Source: Climacium dendroides (taxonomy: Eukaryota; Streptophyta; Bryopsida; Hypnales; Climaciaceae). From it: a DNA stretch of 64,000 bases. This document shows positions 35,913 to 47,522 of the stretch, in pieces. The notes under the pieces are model-generated. The model was not told the origin of the DNA and made no database searches. It saw only the letters and a list, made by a program, of their open reading frames with translations. Each line of letters opens with the position of its first letter. Position 1 is the stretch's first letter. The translations under genes were made by a program, and so were the position numbers. The DNA lies in contig OX467086.1 in assembly GCA_950106755.1 (NCBI GenBank), positions 19,176,001-19,240,000 on the forward strand, given 5' to 3'.

Positions 35913-37262
35913 GTGGATTGTGTAAATGCATACAGTGACCTCCGCTCAAGCAAGCTTGCTTCTTTGGGGGTGCATGTCTTCATCCAAATTGTATTCCAAT
36001 AGAGACAATGTGAGAGGGTAAGATCCCTTGTCACTTCCTCTCGATAACATTTAGAATTTTGTATTTGGTTCTTAGCAAGTGTTGTTCAAGTTTGGTGTTG
36101 TATGATAGAAAAGGAATCGGGCCATATTTGCTAGGCTAATGGATCTTCCTGGGGTCCCATATTAATAGATCCATCCCACCATAATACAATAGTGACTTTG
36201 ATTTCTTTGGTCCACTTTGGCTTCTCATCACACGCACCCTATAGAAGTGACCTACTACTTGGAATGAACTGTTTTCCTCCTCAAAAAGAGGCCCTTGTGG
36301 TCTTCATCGAGCTAATGTGCTTGAATGGATCAATGCTTCAAAGTAAATTCCACTTCTAGGCAAGGTCCAATTTCTAGTCAAGCTACCTATACTAATGTCC
36401 AATCCTAGACTCATCTATAACACAAGGATCATAGTGGATCCTAGGGTTGCACTGAAACATTCTATCCACTCGCCTACAATAGGCCTAGGAAAATCAGAGG
36501 TCAACAATAACCCACAAATGCACTATAATGACCTCATAGTAGCTTCCCAGGCTCTTGATTCTTCAACTTTAACCTCAAAATGAGTAATTGCTTCTTTGAT
36601 GTCAAGGAAGCAATTGCCAACCCAAGCATCTTTAATAAACCATAATCCAACTTTGTGAAGTTGAATGACTTGAACTCTCACAAAGCCTAGATCCACTTGT
36701 GACAAGAAGTTGGACTACTAGAAGGGATTGCAGAGTAGTTCTTTAGATGAAGTTGGAGAGGCTGATTCCACAAATTTAACTAGCTTCTGCCAAGCTTCAC
36801 TAGCTTGATTCTAAATTTTGGACCCCTATTTGATTTGAAACCGAGTAATTGCAAGAACTCCAAACTTGGGCTCCACCTTTCTCCACTATATGGTTGGAAA
36901 CTTGCTAATCTATACCTCAGAAGGGCATGCAAGTTGGATGGATTTGGTTTAGTATCCACTTCATAATAAAGGCGACCAAAGCGTCAAGAGGGTTGATTAA
37001 TCCAAGGTCCTCTTCTAATTGGCTCTAGCAACACTATAGCCATACAACCTTAACATAGGAGTAGTGCAAAGATCTAGACCACATGTAATTTTGCACCATA
37101 CTTTTGTACTTTGTTACTCTAACCTAAGATCCAACCCAGATAGCAATAAAGAAGAAAGATGCTCACAACAATATATGGTTGACCACAATTACTCAACCAA
37201 TGGTGTTTATCCTTACTATATACTAATATGCCAATTTCTTTTGAATTTTGTCCAAAAGAAAA

Positions 37263-37984
37263 TTACCTACATCTCTTGAGCTTAAGGACAAACCAAACAA
37301 GGAATCCAACAACTTGTAAACATCCCATCTTTGGCCCACTTAAGATGGAGGTGATTGGTCCAAGGGGGTGTCCTTGATGGTCTTTGGAGTGCCAATATCT
37401 ACGTGATTTGTCCCAATTCAAGACCAATCTTGAACCTCTACAAAAAGAGTCAAGGATGGCTATTGTAGTAACAACCGACTCCTCTTTCTCTAAAAGATAT
37501 GTCATCTGCATATTGGGCCATTATTCATTATCACTCTTCTATTGGTAGTGTGATACCTTTGATTGCCCCTTTTGCAATACCAGATTTTTATCATTGAATT
37601 GAGTACTTCAATGGCACTAATAAAAAGGTATGGGACTAAAGGGCAGCCTTGTCTAATTCTTCTTTGTATAGGAAAAATTTGAGAGTGGGCACCATTAACT
37701 TTAACCGATGCTTTTGCATCCTGAAATAAGAGTTTTGTCATTGAAATGAATTTATTAGGGAACCCCATGGCTACCATAGCTTTGAATAAGATTCCAAGGT
37801 CTACCATATCATAAGCTTTATTAAAGTCCAACTTTAGAAAAAAGAGTGGTTGGCTTAAGTGGTCCACCCAATCTATTGATTCATGTGTTAGTAAAATGTT
37901 GTCTAAAAGAAAGCATGTAGGGAGAAAGGTTGATTGATCAAATGAGATAATCTCCATCAAAATTGGTTGCAACCAAAATTGCAA
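37263..37984 (-). pseudogene. LINE reverse transcriptase domain, left arm
   Basis: The minus-strand frame 37984-37502 carries RT motif A (FLKLDFNKAYDMVD) and motif B (RRIRQGCPLVPYLF). The catalytic Y-A-D-D of motif C (MAQYADDISF) follows in a different frame at about 37498-37521, so a frameshift separates it. The remainder continues at 37511-37263. This is the non-LTR order with an intact YADD but no continuous ORF. Confidence 0.85.
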
Positions 37985-38999
37985 GGCCTTGGCATATATT
38001 TTGTAATATTATAGGTCACATTTAGCAATGCTATAGGTCAATTGGACAATTTGCTCCAGTCACCTCCCTTGTGGAGAAAAGTGATAAGCCCACAATTTAT
38101 ACCTAGTGGCATATTATTATTACGTAATGTCATAGTAATCATCTTTAAAAAATTTACTTTAATAATGTCCTAGTAGCTTTTGAAGAAGCTAGTGATCACT
38201 CCATCCAGCCCGGGGCCTTACTAGGGTCCATACTTTTGAGGGCTTCCTTTAGCTCTTCCATACAAATAGGAGACAAGAAAACATTTTTCATTGAATCAGT
38301 AAGGTGGTTAGAAATCCCTCTAAAGCATATATCTTCATATTGTATTTATTCTGGTGACCTTGGGTTGGCCATATATAACTTGCTATAAAATCCTGAACAT
38401 ATTTCCTCTAAAGCTACTTGATCTGTATGTAGTAAGCCATGTGCATCCTCCAATTTGGTGATATTAGCTCCACTTTCACAATCCTTGTGGGCTTGGAAGA
38501 ACTCCTTTGAATAGGCATCACCAACTCACTTCTACCAAATCCGTTTCTTGATCTTAAATCCCTCCATATGTTGTTTTTTCACCTCCCCCAATCTTTCACC
38601 TAGGTCGCTCAATTTCCCTTGACACTCTATATTACTAGGATTTGCTTGCAAAGTCTCCACAGTAACAGAGAGTTGAGAATATAAATGAGCTTCTATTTCT
38701 TATTGAGACTTTGCCACTTTTAGACAATATTCTTTATAAAACCTGACTACCTTCTAAAGTTTGTTGAAAAAACCTATGCAGATTGGAAGTCCAAATCAAT
38801 GTGATTTGGGTTCTAACCTCCTTATCTTCAAAGTACTGTACACTCATCTTATAAACTGACTTCCACGGGGGGTGAGGAAAAAATTTCCCCATATCGGTAG
38901 GTGGTCAAAGTAGTTGCTATCTTTTTTTACAAAATATTCGGCAATTGGGTTTGCTTGGCCACTACCGGGTTGAAAAGAAATAAAAATGATGAAGCCTAG

Positions 39000-39371
39000 C
39001 TAAAACCCTTGATCCATCTTGGTGGCGGTTGTCCCAAGTGTATTTAATGGAATTGAAAGGAACCCAAAATTTTCTTCCACATTTAATACCCTAATGAGTA
39101 AATCAAATCGTTGAGAGGAACCCAAAATTGATGCCAAGTGTTGAATAGCAGAAGATATCCACATACGCACTTGTCCCTTTCCCGCCCTACTATCCTCCAA
39201 TGCATGACTATAGCCTAGTGATGCTTCTATACATAAATACTTAGTTCTTGGCCAAATTGATTGGCCCAAAGGTAATAGTTTTTCCCCTTTTAGATGGTGC
39301 TTTTGAAAATAGAGCACCTCCAAGCTTAACTTCAATGACCAATAATAGTTCTTCACTAGCTCAACCTTCAA
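39000..39371 (-). pseudogene. LINE endonuclease-like region, left arm
   Basis: A 123-residue frame upstream of the RT on the coding strand. It holds the phrases LEVLYFQKHHLKGEKLLPLG and GYSHALEDSRAGKGQVRMWI, which I take as part of the apurinic-type endonuclease of plant LINEs from position and general resemblance. The catalytic His/Asp residues are not clearly seen. Confidence 0.5.
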
Positions 39372-40442
39372 AAGGCAGTTGGCACCCTAAAGATTTTGGG
39401 ACATAATTGTAACTTTCATGGCAAAGAGTTGGGGTTGGGATGGAACAAAAGTGGGCCTCTTGTGGCTTCTCTATCCATATCACATTGCTTTGTAACTTGA
39501 TCCCCTTTCTTTATGCAACCTGAGATAGTCATTTTCGTATAAAGTTTTGAGTTTTAATGATGTTTGATAGATTCTGAGACATTTGTCTTCTTCTGCAACT
39601 ACTTCTTTGTGAATTTTTTTGAAGGCAACATAATAAACCTTCCATTGGCGAACAACTCGCATTTGACTCTACATCATTCTACAATCTTGGCATGAATGCT
39701 TGGTGGGAGATTTTCTAATGGGTCATAAAATTACACTGGAGTATGCAGGGTTGAAACATTGGAAGAGGGGCAACCGTGGTCCTTGCCAATTGGGCCAATG
39801 CAAATTCTACTAGGCCCTGCAATTGAGGTTCCACCAAGGCTGCCATTGTTTGATGGATCAAAAGTTGTTCCATTGAGATTAAGACTAGGGCATGCCTAAA
39901 TAGGTGCACTCGACACTTGTATCACCAAGTCGCCATCTGCATGTCCTTGGTTGGCTAACCTTGATACTTCAATTGCATCATGGATGTCTTTATTTGACTT
40001 TGATATATCTTTTTTTTGCTCCAAGTCAGTCGCATCAGTTTCTTGACCTTAGTTGTGCTTCATAAACTCTAGGTTGTTTGATGAGACACCATTCAATCCC
40101 ACATCTTGTTGTGGAGTGGGTAACACCGCATTCTTCTCTCCTATAGATTTGTCCTTTTTGAATTTCTAGGCCTTAGCAAAGGCCTTAGTAGCCTTGTATC
40201 TACAATACCAACCAACACACCACCTTCAATAGGGCCTTGTCTTTCACAGCTACTCGTGGATTATAGGGAGTCTCGATGAATCTTCCACTTTGCCATGCTC
40301 ATGACTTTGCTTGTTGATCTCTTCTTTGGTGCTAACTTTTTCTTTTTGGATGTCAATGATGTTGGACAAGGTCCCAAAGACTAACTTGCGAACCTCACTG
40401 CCCTTGATTGAAATGCCATTGATGGGGGCTCTAGCGAACAAC

Positions 40443-40657
40443 CACTATAAGAAAAGCAGTCCGAAATGACAAAAACTGGTCCGAAATGACAAAAATCAGC
40501 TAGTCCTAATCTACAGAAAATTGACAGTTTTTTTGTCAATTTAGGCAATTTTCTGTAGATTCGGATAGTTTTTGTCATTTCGGACTGAAATTCGTCAAAT
40601 TTTTGTAGATTAGGACTAGCTGATTTCTGTCATTTCGGACGTGTTTCTCTTGTAGTG
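40443..40657 (+). mobile_element. 215-bp CACTA fold-back MITE
   Basis: CACTATAAGAAAAG (one change in the terminus) to TCTCTTGTAGTG; duplication AAC on both sides. This copy has the 'agctag...ctagct' core variant, present symmetrically in both hairpin arms. It lies in LINE ORF1. Confidence 0.9.
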
Positions 40658-40835
40658 AACTCGTCTCTGCCATGTTTTGATTCCCCTCTCCTCTGAGATG
40701 TTTGGGGCCCTAATTTTTTGGACCATAGTACACCTTTTTCCACCCATTCTACTTGTATTCTGAAGTTTGGTGAGAATAAGAGTCATCAGTCTCAATATTG
40801 AAGGAGTTTTCAACCAAATTAACGTAGGGTGGTGA

Positions 40836-41050
40836 CACTACAAGAGAAACTCGTCCTAATTGACAAAAATCAGCCTGTCCTAATCTACAGAAATTTGACA
40901 GATTTTTGTCAATTAGGACAAAAAAACTGTCCGAATTGACAAAAAATTGTCCAAATTGACAAAAATCTGTCAATTTCTGTAGATTAGGATGGGCTGATTT
41001 TTGTCAATTAGGACGAGTTTCTGTCATTTTGGACAGGTTTTCTTGTAGTG
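40836..41050 (-). mobile_element. 215-bp CACTA fold-back MITE
   Basis: CACTACAAGAGAAAC to TTTTCTTGTAGTG; TGA duplication on both sides. Core 'cctgtcc/ggatggg' is slightly asymmetric. It differs from its mirror at 52456-52670 by one base. Confidence 0.9.
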
Positions 41051-41341
41051 TGACTTATTGACTACTCTAGGAGTAGTTGTTTCTTTGTTGGTGGTCCCAA
41101 CTACCTACCTACAATCCCCTGTCTTTTTGTTGCCTATGTTGGTTGCCTTGTCATCATGTAAAGGAATATACCACTCTGACTGTTGCCCATGCTCAAATTC
41201 CAGTGGTCCCAGTAGTACCTCATTCCTTGAGGACCCTAGTTGTTGACTTTTCCTCCTGGTCACCTTGTCACTAGACTTTCCTGTGGCTTCCATTGCACTT
41301 TATACCTTTGTCATTTGCCTTGATAAATCTCTCTAGGCACT

Positions 41342-41556
41342 CACTACAAGAAAACATGCCCGAAATGACAGAAATTGGTCCTAAATGACAGAAATCAGCC
41401 CCTCCTAATTGACTGAAAATTGACAGTTTTTTGTCAATTTGGACAATTTTCTATCAATTCGGACAGTTTTTTGTCCTAATTGACAGAAACTTGTCAAATT
41501 TCTGTCATTTAGGAGGGGCTAATTTCTATCATTTAGGACACGTTTCTCTTGTAGTG
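41342..41556 (+). mobile_element. 215-bp CACTA fold-back MITE
   Basis: Complete termini and ACT duplication. The insertion splits the zinc-knuckle of LINE ORF1: on the coding strand the sequence reads ...DHLAQE, then the element, then C-L-E-R, so removal restores the final cysteine. Confidence 0.9.
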
Positions 41557-41725
41557 ACTCTTGGGCTAAATGATCCATAGGAAGACAGATACTATAGTAA
41601 ATTAGGAAGTTTCCATAATCCATAGTAATGATCGCTTCTTCCCCTGTGAAATCATTGTGTACAATCAACTTTGTCTGCCACCTAGATTCAGAAGCATACC
41701 CAATATAAAATCGTTGGTCCAACAA
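41520..41725 (-). pseudogene. LINE ORF1 zinc-knuckle region, left arm
   Basis: A minus-strand frame (ASESRWQTKLIVHNDFTGEE..., YYSICLPMDHLAQE) resembles the nucleic-acid-binding, CCHC-knuckle part of plant LINE ORF1 proteins. The first cysteine appears replaced. The final cysteine is on the far side of the MITE at 41342-41556. The mirror copy is at 51781-51987. Confidence 0.55.
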
Positions 41726-41780
41726 GGACTAATTTCGCCTCAAGTACAACTTCCAATCCACTAGCAATCTCTGGAGCAAC

Positions 41781-41995
41781 CACTACAAGAGAAACTCGTC
41801 CTAATTGACAAAAATCAGCCCCTCCTAATCTACAAAAAATTGACAAGTTTCTGTCAATTAGGACAAAAAACTGTCCGAATTGACAGAAAATTGTCCTAAT
41901 TGACAAAAATCTGTCAATTTTCTGTAGATTAGGAGGGGTTGATTTTTGTCAATTAGGACAAGTTTTTGTCATTTTGGACAGGTTTTCTTGTAGTG
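41781..41995 (-). mobile_element. 215-bp CACTA fold-back MITE
   Basis: Complete termini and AAC duplication. Identical to its mirror at 51511-51725. Confidence 0.9.
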
Positions 41996-42397
41996 AACAT
42001 TCAAAAACTCCCTTGCGACATTCTTGAGTGTGACCCATGTTGGAACACATAGATTGGATGGATGTTGGCATTGAAATCTAGTGTCCATGTTTGTAGGATA
42101 CAAGTTCCGAATCTTTGAGCGGTGAGGCATCAACATCAAGAGCTTCTATGTCATGGATTGTTGCTTACTCAAAACTTGAAAGAAGCCACGACCAAGCTCT
42201 CTACTGATCCCAACCTAGTCACCCATGACCACTTGCAAGCTTTGAATCCACAATGAGGTGGCTTCTTATGAGGGTCTGCCACTTATAAAGTATGCCATGA
42301 TCGCATGTTTCATCAAGTATTCCGTGTTTCTTCCAACTAAATCTTGGTTTACTTGTACCTTAATGATCATGTTGTTAAGAAGAAAGCTCGTATAGCT

Positions 42398-42612
42398 CAC
42401 TACAAGAGAAACTCGTCCTAATTGACAAAAATCAGCCCCACCTAATCTACAGAAAATTGACAAGTTTCTGTCAATTAGGACAAAAAACTGTCCGAATTGA
42501 CAGAAAATTGTCCAAATTGACAAAAATCTGTCAATTTTCTGTCAATTAGGAGGGGTTGATTTCTGTCAATTAGGACGACTTTCTGTCAATTCGGACAGGT
42601 TTTCTTGTAGTG
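42398..42612 (-). mobile_element. 215-bp CACTA fold-back MITE
   Basis: Complete termini and GCT duplication. Identical to its mirror at 50894-51108. Only 75 bp of LINE sequence separates it from the next copy. Confidence 0.9.
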
Positions 42613-42687
42613 GCTCCTCGAGAAACCCTCTGGAAGTTGTTCTCTAGGCATCGCCAACGCCGAATGGAAGTGGTCACAATGTCCTAT

Positions 42688-42902
42688 CACTACAAGAAAA
42701 CCTGTCCAAAATGACAAAAACTCGTCCTAATTGACAAAAATCAGCCCCTCCTAATCTACAGAAAATTGACAGATTTTTGTCAATTTGGACAATTTTCTGT
42801 CAATTCGGATAGTTTTTTGTCCTAATTGACAAAAGACTGTCAATTTTCTGTAGATTAGGAGGGGCTGATTTTTGTCAATTAGGACGCGTTTCTCTTGTAG
42901 TG
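42688..42902 (+). mobile_element. 215-bp CACTA fold-back MITE forming the inner end of the left arm
   Basis: CACTACAAGAAAACC to TCTCTTGTAGTG with TAT on both sides, so this is an ordinary insertion. The LINE ORF1 frame is continuous across it (...KLIAMVMN | IGHCDHFHSA). Its right terminus is exactly where similarity to the right arm stops. Four substitutions separate it from its mirror at 50604-50818. Confidence 0.92.
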
Positions 42903-43439
42903 TATATTCATTACCATTGCAATTAGTTTAGACTCCACCTTGGCATCTTCCTACACCAGGGTTGCACGGACGCTAGGGCACCCGGACGTCCAACGTCCGC
43001 GTCCGCGGGTTTTCGAGCGTCTGAGGACATAGAAATTTCGGACTCGCGTCCGTGCAGTGGACGGGCGGTCGGCCGGTTCAGTGAGCCGACTGAGCAGTCG
43101 GACGGCGAGGACGGGGTAGACGGGGCCGACCGAGCGGATGGACGCGGGCCAGGGGGCGGTTGGGGCCGACCGATCGGTCGGCTGATTGGGTGGCCCGTTC
43201 GACCGGTCGGCAATCCGATCGGACGGCTGAGATTGGGCGGACGGGATGGCCGTCCACCTCATACAAAAGAGGCGGTCGGGTCGTCTGCCTCTCACTTTTA
43301 CCTTCCCCCTTGCTTGCAAGAGAGAGCGGAGAAGCTTAGTGCCTTTGGGCCCTATTGCCTCCTCTCCTCGGGAGGGTAAAGGTGAAATCTTGGGGGGACC
43401 CTTGCCATTTTTTTCTCGAATCGTGCGACATTCATCAAG

Positions 43440-43739
43440 ATGCCAAGGGCGAAGAAGAAAACGAAGTTTGTGGAGGAATCTACTGAGGCCGACATCATGG
43501 ACAACCCCTCGCACACTTGTACCGCATTTTTGAGAAAATGCATTGTTGAATTCTATGAGAGAGAAACTACCATGTCTCTTGACTCTGAGTATGTTCGTTA
43601 TCAAGAGGAGGGCATTGAGAAGTTCAAAGGCGATATAAAGGACATGATGCATGGACATCCGGAGGTGGAGGTGGAGGTGGCAACTGTTCAGCTGGTTCTT
43701 CATCATCGTCAGCATCACTATCCTCTGCATCCCGCATAG
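43440..43739 (+). CDS. Coding-like fragment in the hAT element, plus strand
   Basis: ATG at 43440 after a GC-normal leader. The frame starts MPRAKKKTKFVEESTEADIM, basic then acidic, and stays protein-like to about 43660. It then runs into a GGAGGT repeat and the convergent minus-strand frame, so only the first ~70 residues look genuine. No family recognised. It may be a captured gene 5' end or an ancestral element gene. Confidence 0.35.
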   Translation: MPRAKKKTKFVEESTEADIMDNPSHTCTAFLRKCIVEFYERETTMSLDSEYVRYQEEGIEKFKGDIKDMMHGHPEVEVEVATVQLVLHHRQHHYPLHPA

Positions 43740-44268
43740 GCCAACTTAGGCACCCAAATTGACCTCGGTTCGACCAAGCTGGCATGCAATCACTTTCGCC
43801 ACGCCAGTTAGTGAACACCACAGCTGAGTGACACGTCATCTTCGTCTCTTTATTCATCCCTATAACTGTACGCCAGTCAACGTCTTTTTGGAGTACAATC
43901 TCCGCCCAAACCATTGCCATGGTAGAATAGTTCATGATGGTAGGCTTCGAGGGACCTAGATTTGAAGTTGCCCAAATTTCTTCGTATCTCTCTACAAAGT
44001 GTCTACTCGTACACGTCTTTATAGGGCCTTCCCACCGTCTCACTTGCTTCTCCAAACTGTCATTTGCTGGCCACAGTTTGGCTATGTGTGACATGGTCAC
44101 ATATTTCTTGCACATTGTACAAGTCCACACTTTGTCGGACTCGTACTCCCACCCCTCCTTTGCCACATTGAATTCATCGAAGTAAACATCCCAATCTAGT
44201 TCTTGTGGTTTCCCCTTCGAACTTTTCTTCGAAGAACCAGAAAGAAACGGAATTCCTTTGCGAGGCAT
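43624..44268 (-). CDS. Coding-like fragment in the hAT element, minus strand
   Basis: From the ATG at 44268 (MPRKGIPFLSGSSKKSSKGK) the frame is open for about 215 residues. It has a Cys-x2-Cys pair (WTCTMCKKYV) followed by a later Cys and His (TCTSRH), which could be a BED-like zinc finger, then an acidic stretch (DAEDSDADDDEEPAEQ) and a proline run. The ending near 43624 overlaps the plus-strand fragment. A transposase N-terminus is a guess. Confidence 0.35.
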   Translation of the reverse strand: MPRKGIPFLSGSSKKSSKGKPQELDWDVYFDEFNVAKEGWEYESDKVWTCTMCKKYVTMSHIAKLWPANDSLEKQVRRWEGPIKTCTSRHFVERYEEIWATSNLGPSKPTIMNYSTMAMVWAEIVLQKDVDWRTVIGMNKETKMTCHSAVVFTNWRGESDCMPAWSNRGQFGCLSWPMRDAEDSDADDDEEPAEQLPPPPPPPDVHASCPLYRL

Positions 44269-44799
44269 AGTACCCTTCTCTATAAATGACCTCAACGTTA
44301 GAATGATTAATGTGTAGTGGTTTCAGATTATAATAATTAGTGAATACCACTCATTCATTCACAATTGTTCACACACCAAGGCGGAAGGGGCGCACAGAGA
44401 CCAATAGCCGCTGGATCACCCACTCCGCAAGGGAAACAATTGTGCGGAATGAGCCGTCCGCTTCGCTTTTTATACCGACCGACGAGGCGGACGTCGCTGT
44501 TGGCTTGAGGGTCGGACGGCAAGATCGGACGGACAGCGTGAATTCGCATCTCCCATCCCACGGTCGACAGAGACGTATGGACGGCCGAGTCGGACGGACG
44601 CACCGATCGCTTGGCCGTCGGGCCGTCTGCTCGGTGGACGGGTGGATGGGCGGACGGACGGACTTCGTCTGCCCCGACCGATCGGCCGTCGGCCTGTCCG
44701 CTCAGTAGACGGGTCGCTGCTTTCGCCGACCGCTTGGTCGGCGCAGTGTCCGCCGAGCGGACGGCCAGGCAGCCCACGACCTGTGGATTCTCCAAACTT

Positions 44800-47480
44800 A
44801 GTTATTTGTGAGTAGAGAATCCAAAGGAATGAGCTGGCAGCCTGTTAGACCATTAGTTCGTCATGAACTTCAGGTAAGGACATAAAAACTTTGAAAACTG
44901 AAGGCGGGAATTTTGCCCCTTCAATGTGAAACTTGAAAAATAACTCCATGCCCTAAACCCTAAACCCTAAACCCTATACCCTAAAAACCATGAATCCTAC
45001 CCGTAATTCTGATGACTACTCACTTTTAGAATTTCGATATTTCTCTTCATCAAATATGTTTGCAATTGACTCATTCTTACATCTTATAAGTACTTTAAGT
45101 ACAAACTATAAATATATATAGAGGGAGAGAGACTAAATTTTCATTTTTTCATGGTGAATTTTAAAAATATGTAATTGAAGAAAAGTGAAGTTTGTAGTCA
45201 TTTTCTAATGCATATAATCATAAATAATGATTCTTTGTGAAATACTTAAAATCTGAACTGTAAACTTCAGAACTCGTAAAAGCTTGTTTCTAAAAGAGTA
45301 AAAGTATTGCTTTCAGTAGTCAAAACTTTAGTAAACTAAAAAAAAATCAAGTATGAAAAGTTATAAAAAAAGACATTGCAACTTGCAAGCACTCAATACA
45401 TGACTCTAAAATAATATGAGTATTTCTTAAAATCACCCTTCAATTGCGAATAAAATCCAACAAAAACTAAGAAAGTATGATTATACAAAGTTACAAACTA
45501 TGGTAAAATACTCATTCAATCACTTTTCACTATAGTTAAATATAGAATGACCTTATTCCATCTCCAACTCCAATTCCATTTCATAAAATTGCATCTAAAC
45601 AATTAAACAAACTGTCCTTTAAAGTTACAAATCTCAATGCAATAATGCATTAAATAATTCGGTTTCTGTTTATAGGTCATATTTAGGTATTTATGTAAAG
45701 TCAACTTGAGGGATTAGAGTTAGAGCCCCTTGAAGTTGTTGTTAGTACTTTAACAAAAGAATAATATTCTAAATCTTGTATATTTTTGCTTCTATTCTTT
45801 GTGTACATATTGGTTTATTGGTTACCTCCATTTCATCAAATTGGTCATTGAAGGTTTCCACTCTCCAGAATCATTTTGGATAAAACATCTTGATTTAGAT
45901 GAAACATCTTCCTAGTCACTTAGTTCATCATTCCAAATATAGAATTGGGAGCCTTTTGACATTGAAATGTAAATAAAATACAATGAAAATTCTAAATTTT
46001 TTCTAATTTCTAATGGATCTAGTGACTGCAAGAAACATTTGATAATTTTGTTGTGCTTCGTCCAATACTCATGATTTTTTTGTAAAATACTTTCAAAATT
46101 TAAAAGAAAAATATTCAAAAAACATTGAAGAAATATGTCCAAGTAATGTCCAATGTATTCACTTTCAAGATGAAGGCAATTACCAAAAAAAAACCCACCA
46201 AAAAATTCTATAAGTAGGAGACAGTTCTAGAATAGTTCCAATTTCAAGAAAATATATGCTCTAACGTGTAATTAAAAAAAGAAGGGAAAAACTATACAAA
46301 TATTATAAAAATCCCATTTGTAACAATTTTCTGAAGATGGTCATTTATGAAAAGAACCATTCAAAGAACATTACGCGTTTCAAAAGTCATTAATAAAAAA
46401 GTTCATTTAGTAAACTTGTACACCACATAAAATTCAATATTTTTAGGATTCCTTTAAGTTTGCTACAAAATCATCTTCTTCAAATCTCAGATTCAAATTT
46501 GTTTATTCGAGTACTAAATAGTCCTAAAAATCCCAAATATTAAAATTGCCAAGAAATTAGATAAGCTGTAAAATAGTTATAAATACCTTATTAATAAATC
46601 TTGAGTCATGTAGATCTAAAATGCAGAATTTCTGGCCAACAAACAAATCAACATGCAAGGTGAGATAGTAAATAGTATAGGTGTTTCTTCATTCATTTGA
46701 GCTTTCCAGCTTGGATTAAATATTTTGCGGAACAATTTGGTTGGAGGTTTCAAATTACAAAGAATACAAATGTACTTATGTAGGGATTTCACATAAAGCT
46801 TTCTCCGCTACATGAAACCTTGTTTTCATTTAAAACCGGTTCCATTTATAGTTTGACCATATAAATATATGCATTGTAATTCTGTAAAGAATGCTACATG
46901 GTGGCATAGCCAACTGGCCGTGAAAAACTGTAGCCTTGAAATCGAAAAATATTTAAGTAATTTACTCTTTGCATTTTCTAGTGGTAGGTTTCATTCAAGA
47001 TTTGTTGGTAAGGGCTTTAGCTTTGTTATTGTTCATTCCCAAATTATGTATAAATGTATAATTTGTACAGTTTGCTAAACCAAATTCCTGCCCCCCCCCC
47101 CCCAAAAAAAATGTCATGGTAATATGGTATTGACGTTCCCTGAAGGCTGGAAGGGATGATTTTTGCCTTCCGGTCGGAGACTTCTGAATCATAATAGTGA
47201 TACGAAAATCTTTGAACGGAATTCAACTTTCACTTCTTCCAACCTTATAGGAACATCTACTTAAGCAAGAGGATCAATTCATTCGTCCAATCATCCCCCC
47301 CTTTTCCACAAAGAATGAATAGATCACCCATTTTTGAGAAATGGGAATTGGTTGTTGGAAGTTGAAACCAAGCCTCATACCACCGCATGAACTCAAGTGA
47401 TCGAACCTCAGACCTGAGACCTGAAGACAAGAATCACAGTAAGTCCCAGTTTCCCGAATGGCAGATGACCTCTTAATCAT
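44800..47480. other. AT-rich interior of the hAT-like element
   Basis: Composition is like the general background and unlike the GC-rich blocks on each side. No coding frame stands out. A C16-17 homopolymer followed by A8 lies at about 47091-47110. It may be filler or a separate insertion whose ends I could not find. Confidence 0.45.
44951..44986. repeat. Interstitial CCCTAAA telomere-type repeat
   Basis: About five units of CCCTAAA, the common plant telomere repeat. The fourth is altered (CCCTATA) and the last is complete. It lies just inside the AT-rich middle of the hAT-like element. Confidence 0.9.
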
Positions 47481-47522
47481 TTGGGTCACCTTTATGCGGT
47501 TGGCCGATCCGTGCGGTCGGAC

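Larger units (their letters stand above)
34714..42902. repeat. Left arm of the large inverted repeat
   Basis: 8189 bp. Every position x corresponds to position 93506-x in the right arm; mirrored frames and elements keep this constant from end to end, so there is no net indel. The segments I compared base by base are identical or nearly so, except for six substitutions in the innermost 289 bp. The inner end is the terminus of an intact CACTA MITE with its TAT duplication. The outer end is internal to a LINE whose sequence appears to continue leftward. This arm looks ancestral. Confidence 0.95.

Noticed and set aside
41688..42523. Recurring 'MSIWTIFCQFGQFFVLIDRNLSIFCRLGGADFCQLGRVSLVV' type frames (first 20 residues MSIWTIFCQFGQFFVLIDRN)
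   Set aside because: They are translations of the CACTA MITE hairpin, repeated because the element is repeated. No protein is implied.
40443..42902. Regularly spaced identical repeats that could suggest a CRISPR-like array
   Set aside because: The repeats are 215-bp transposons with 3-bp target duplications and irregular spacing inside a LINE, in a eukaryotic genome.
42923..43213. Arg/Pro-rich frames in the GC-rich blocks (also 44355-44795, 47481-47813, 48661-48849)
   Set aside because: Low-complexity translations of cggacgg-type repeats, open in several frames at once.
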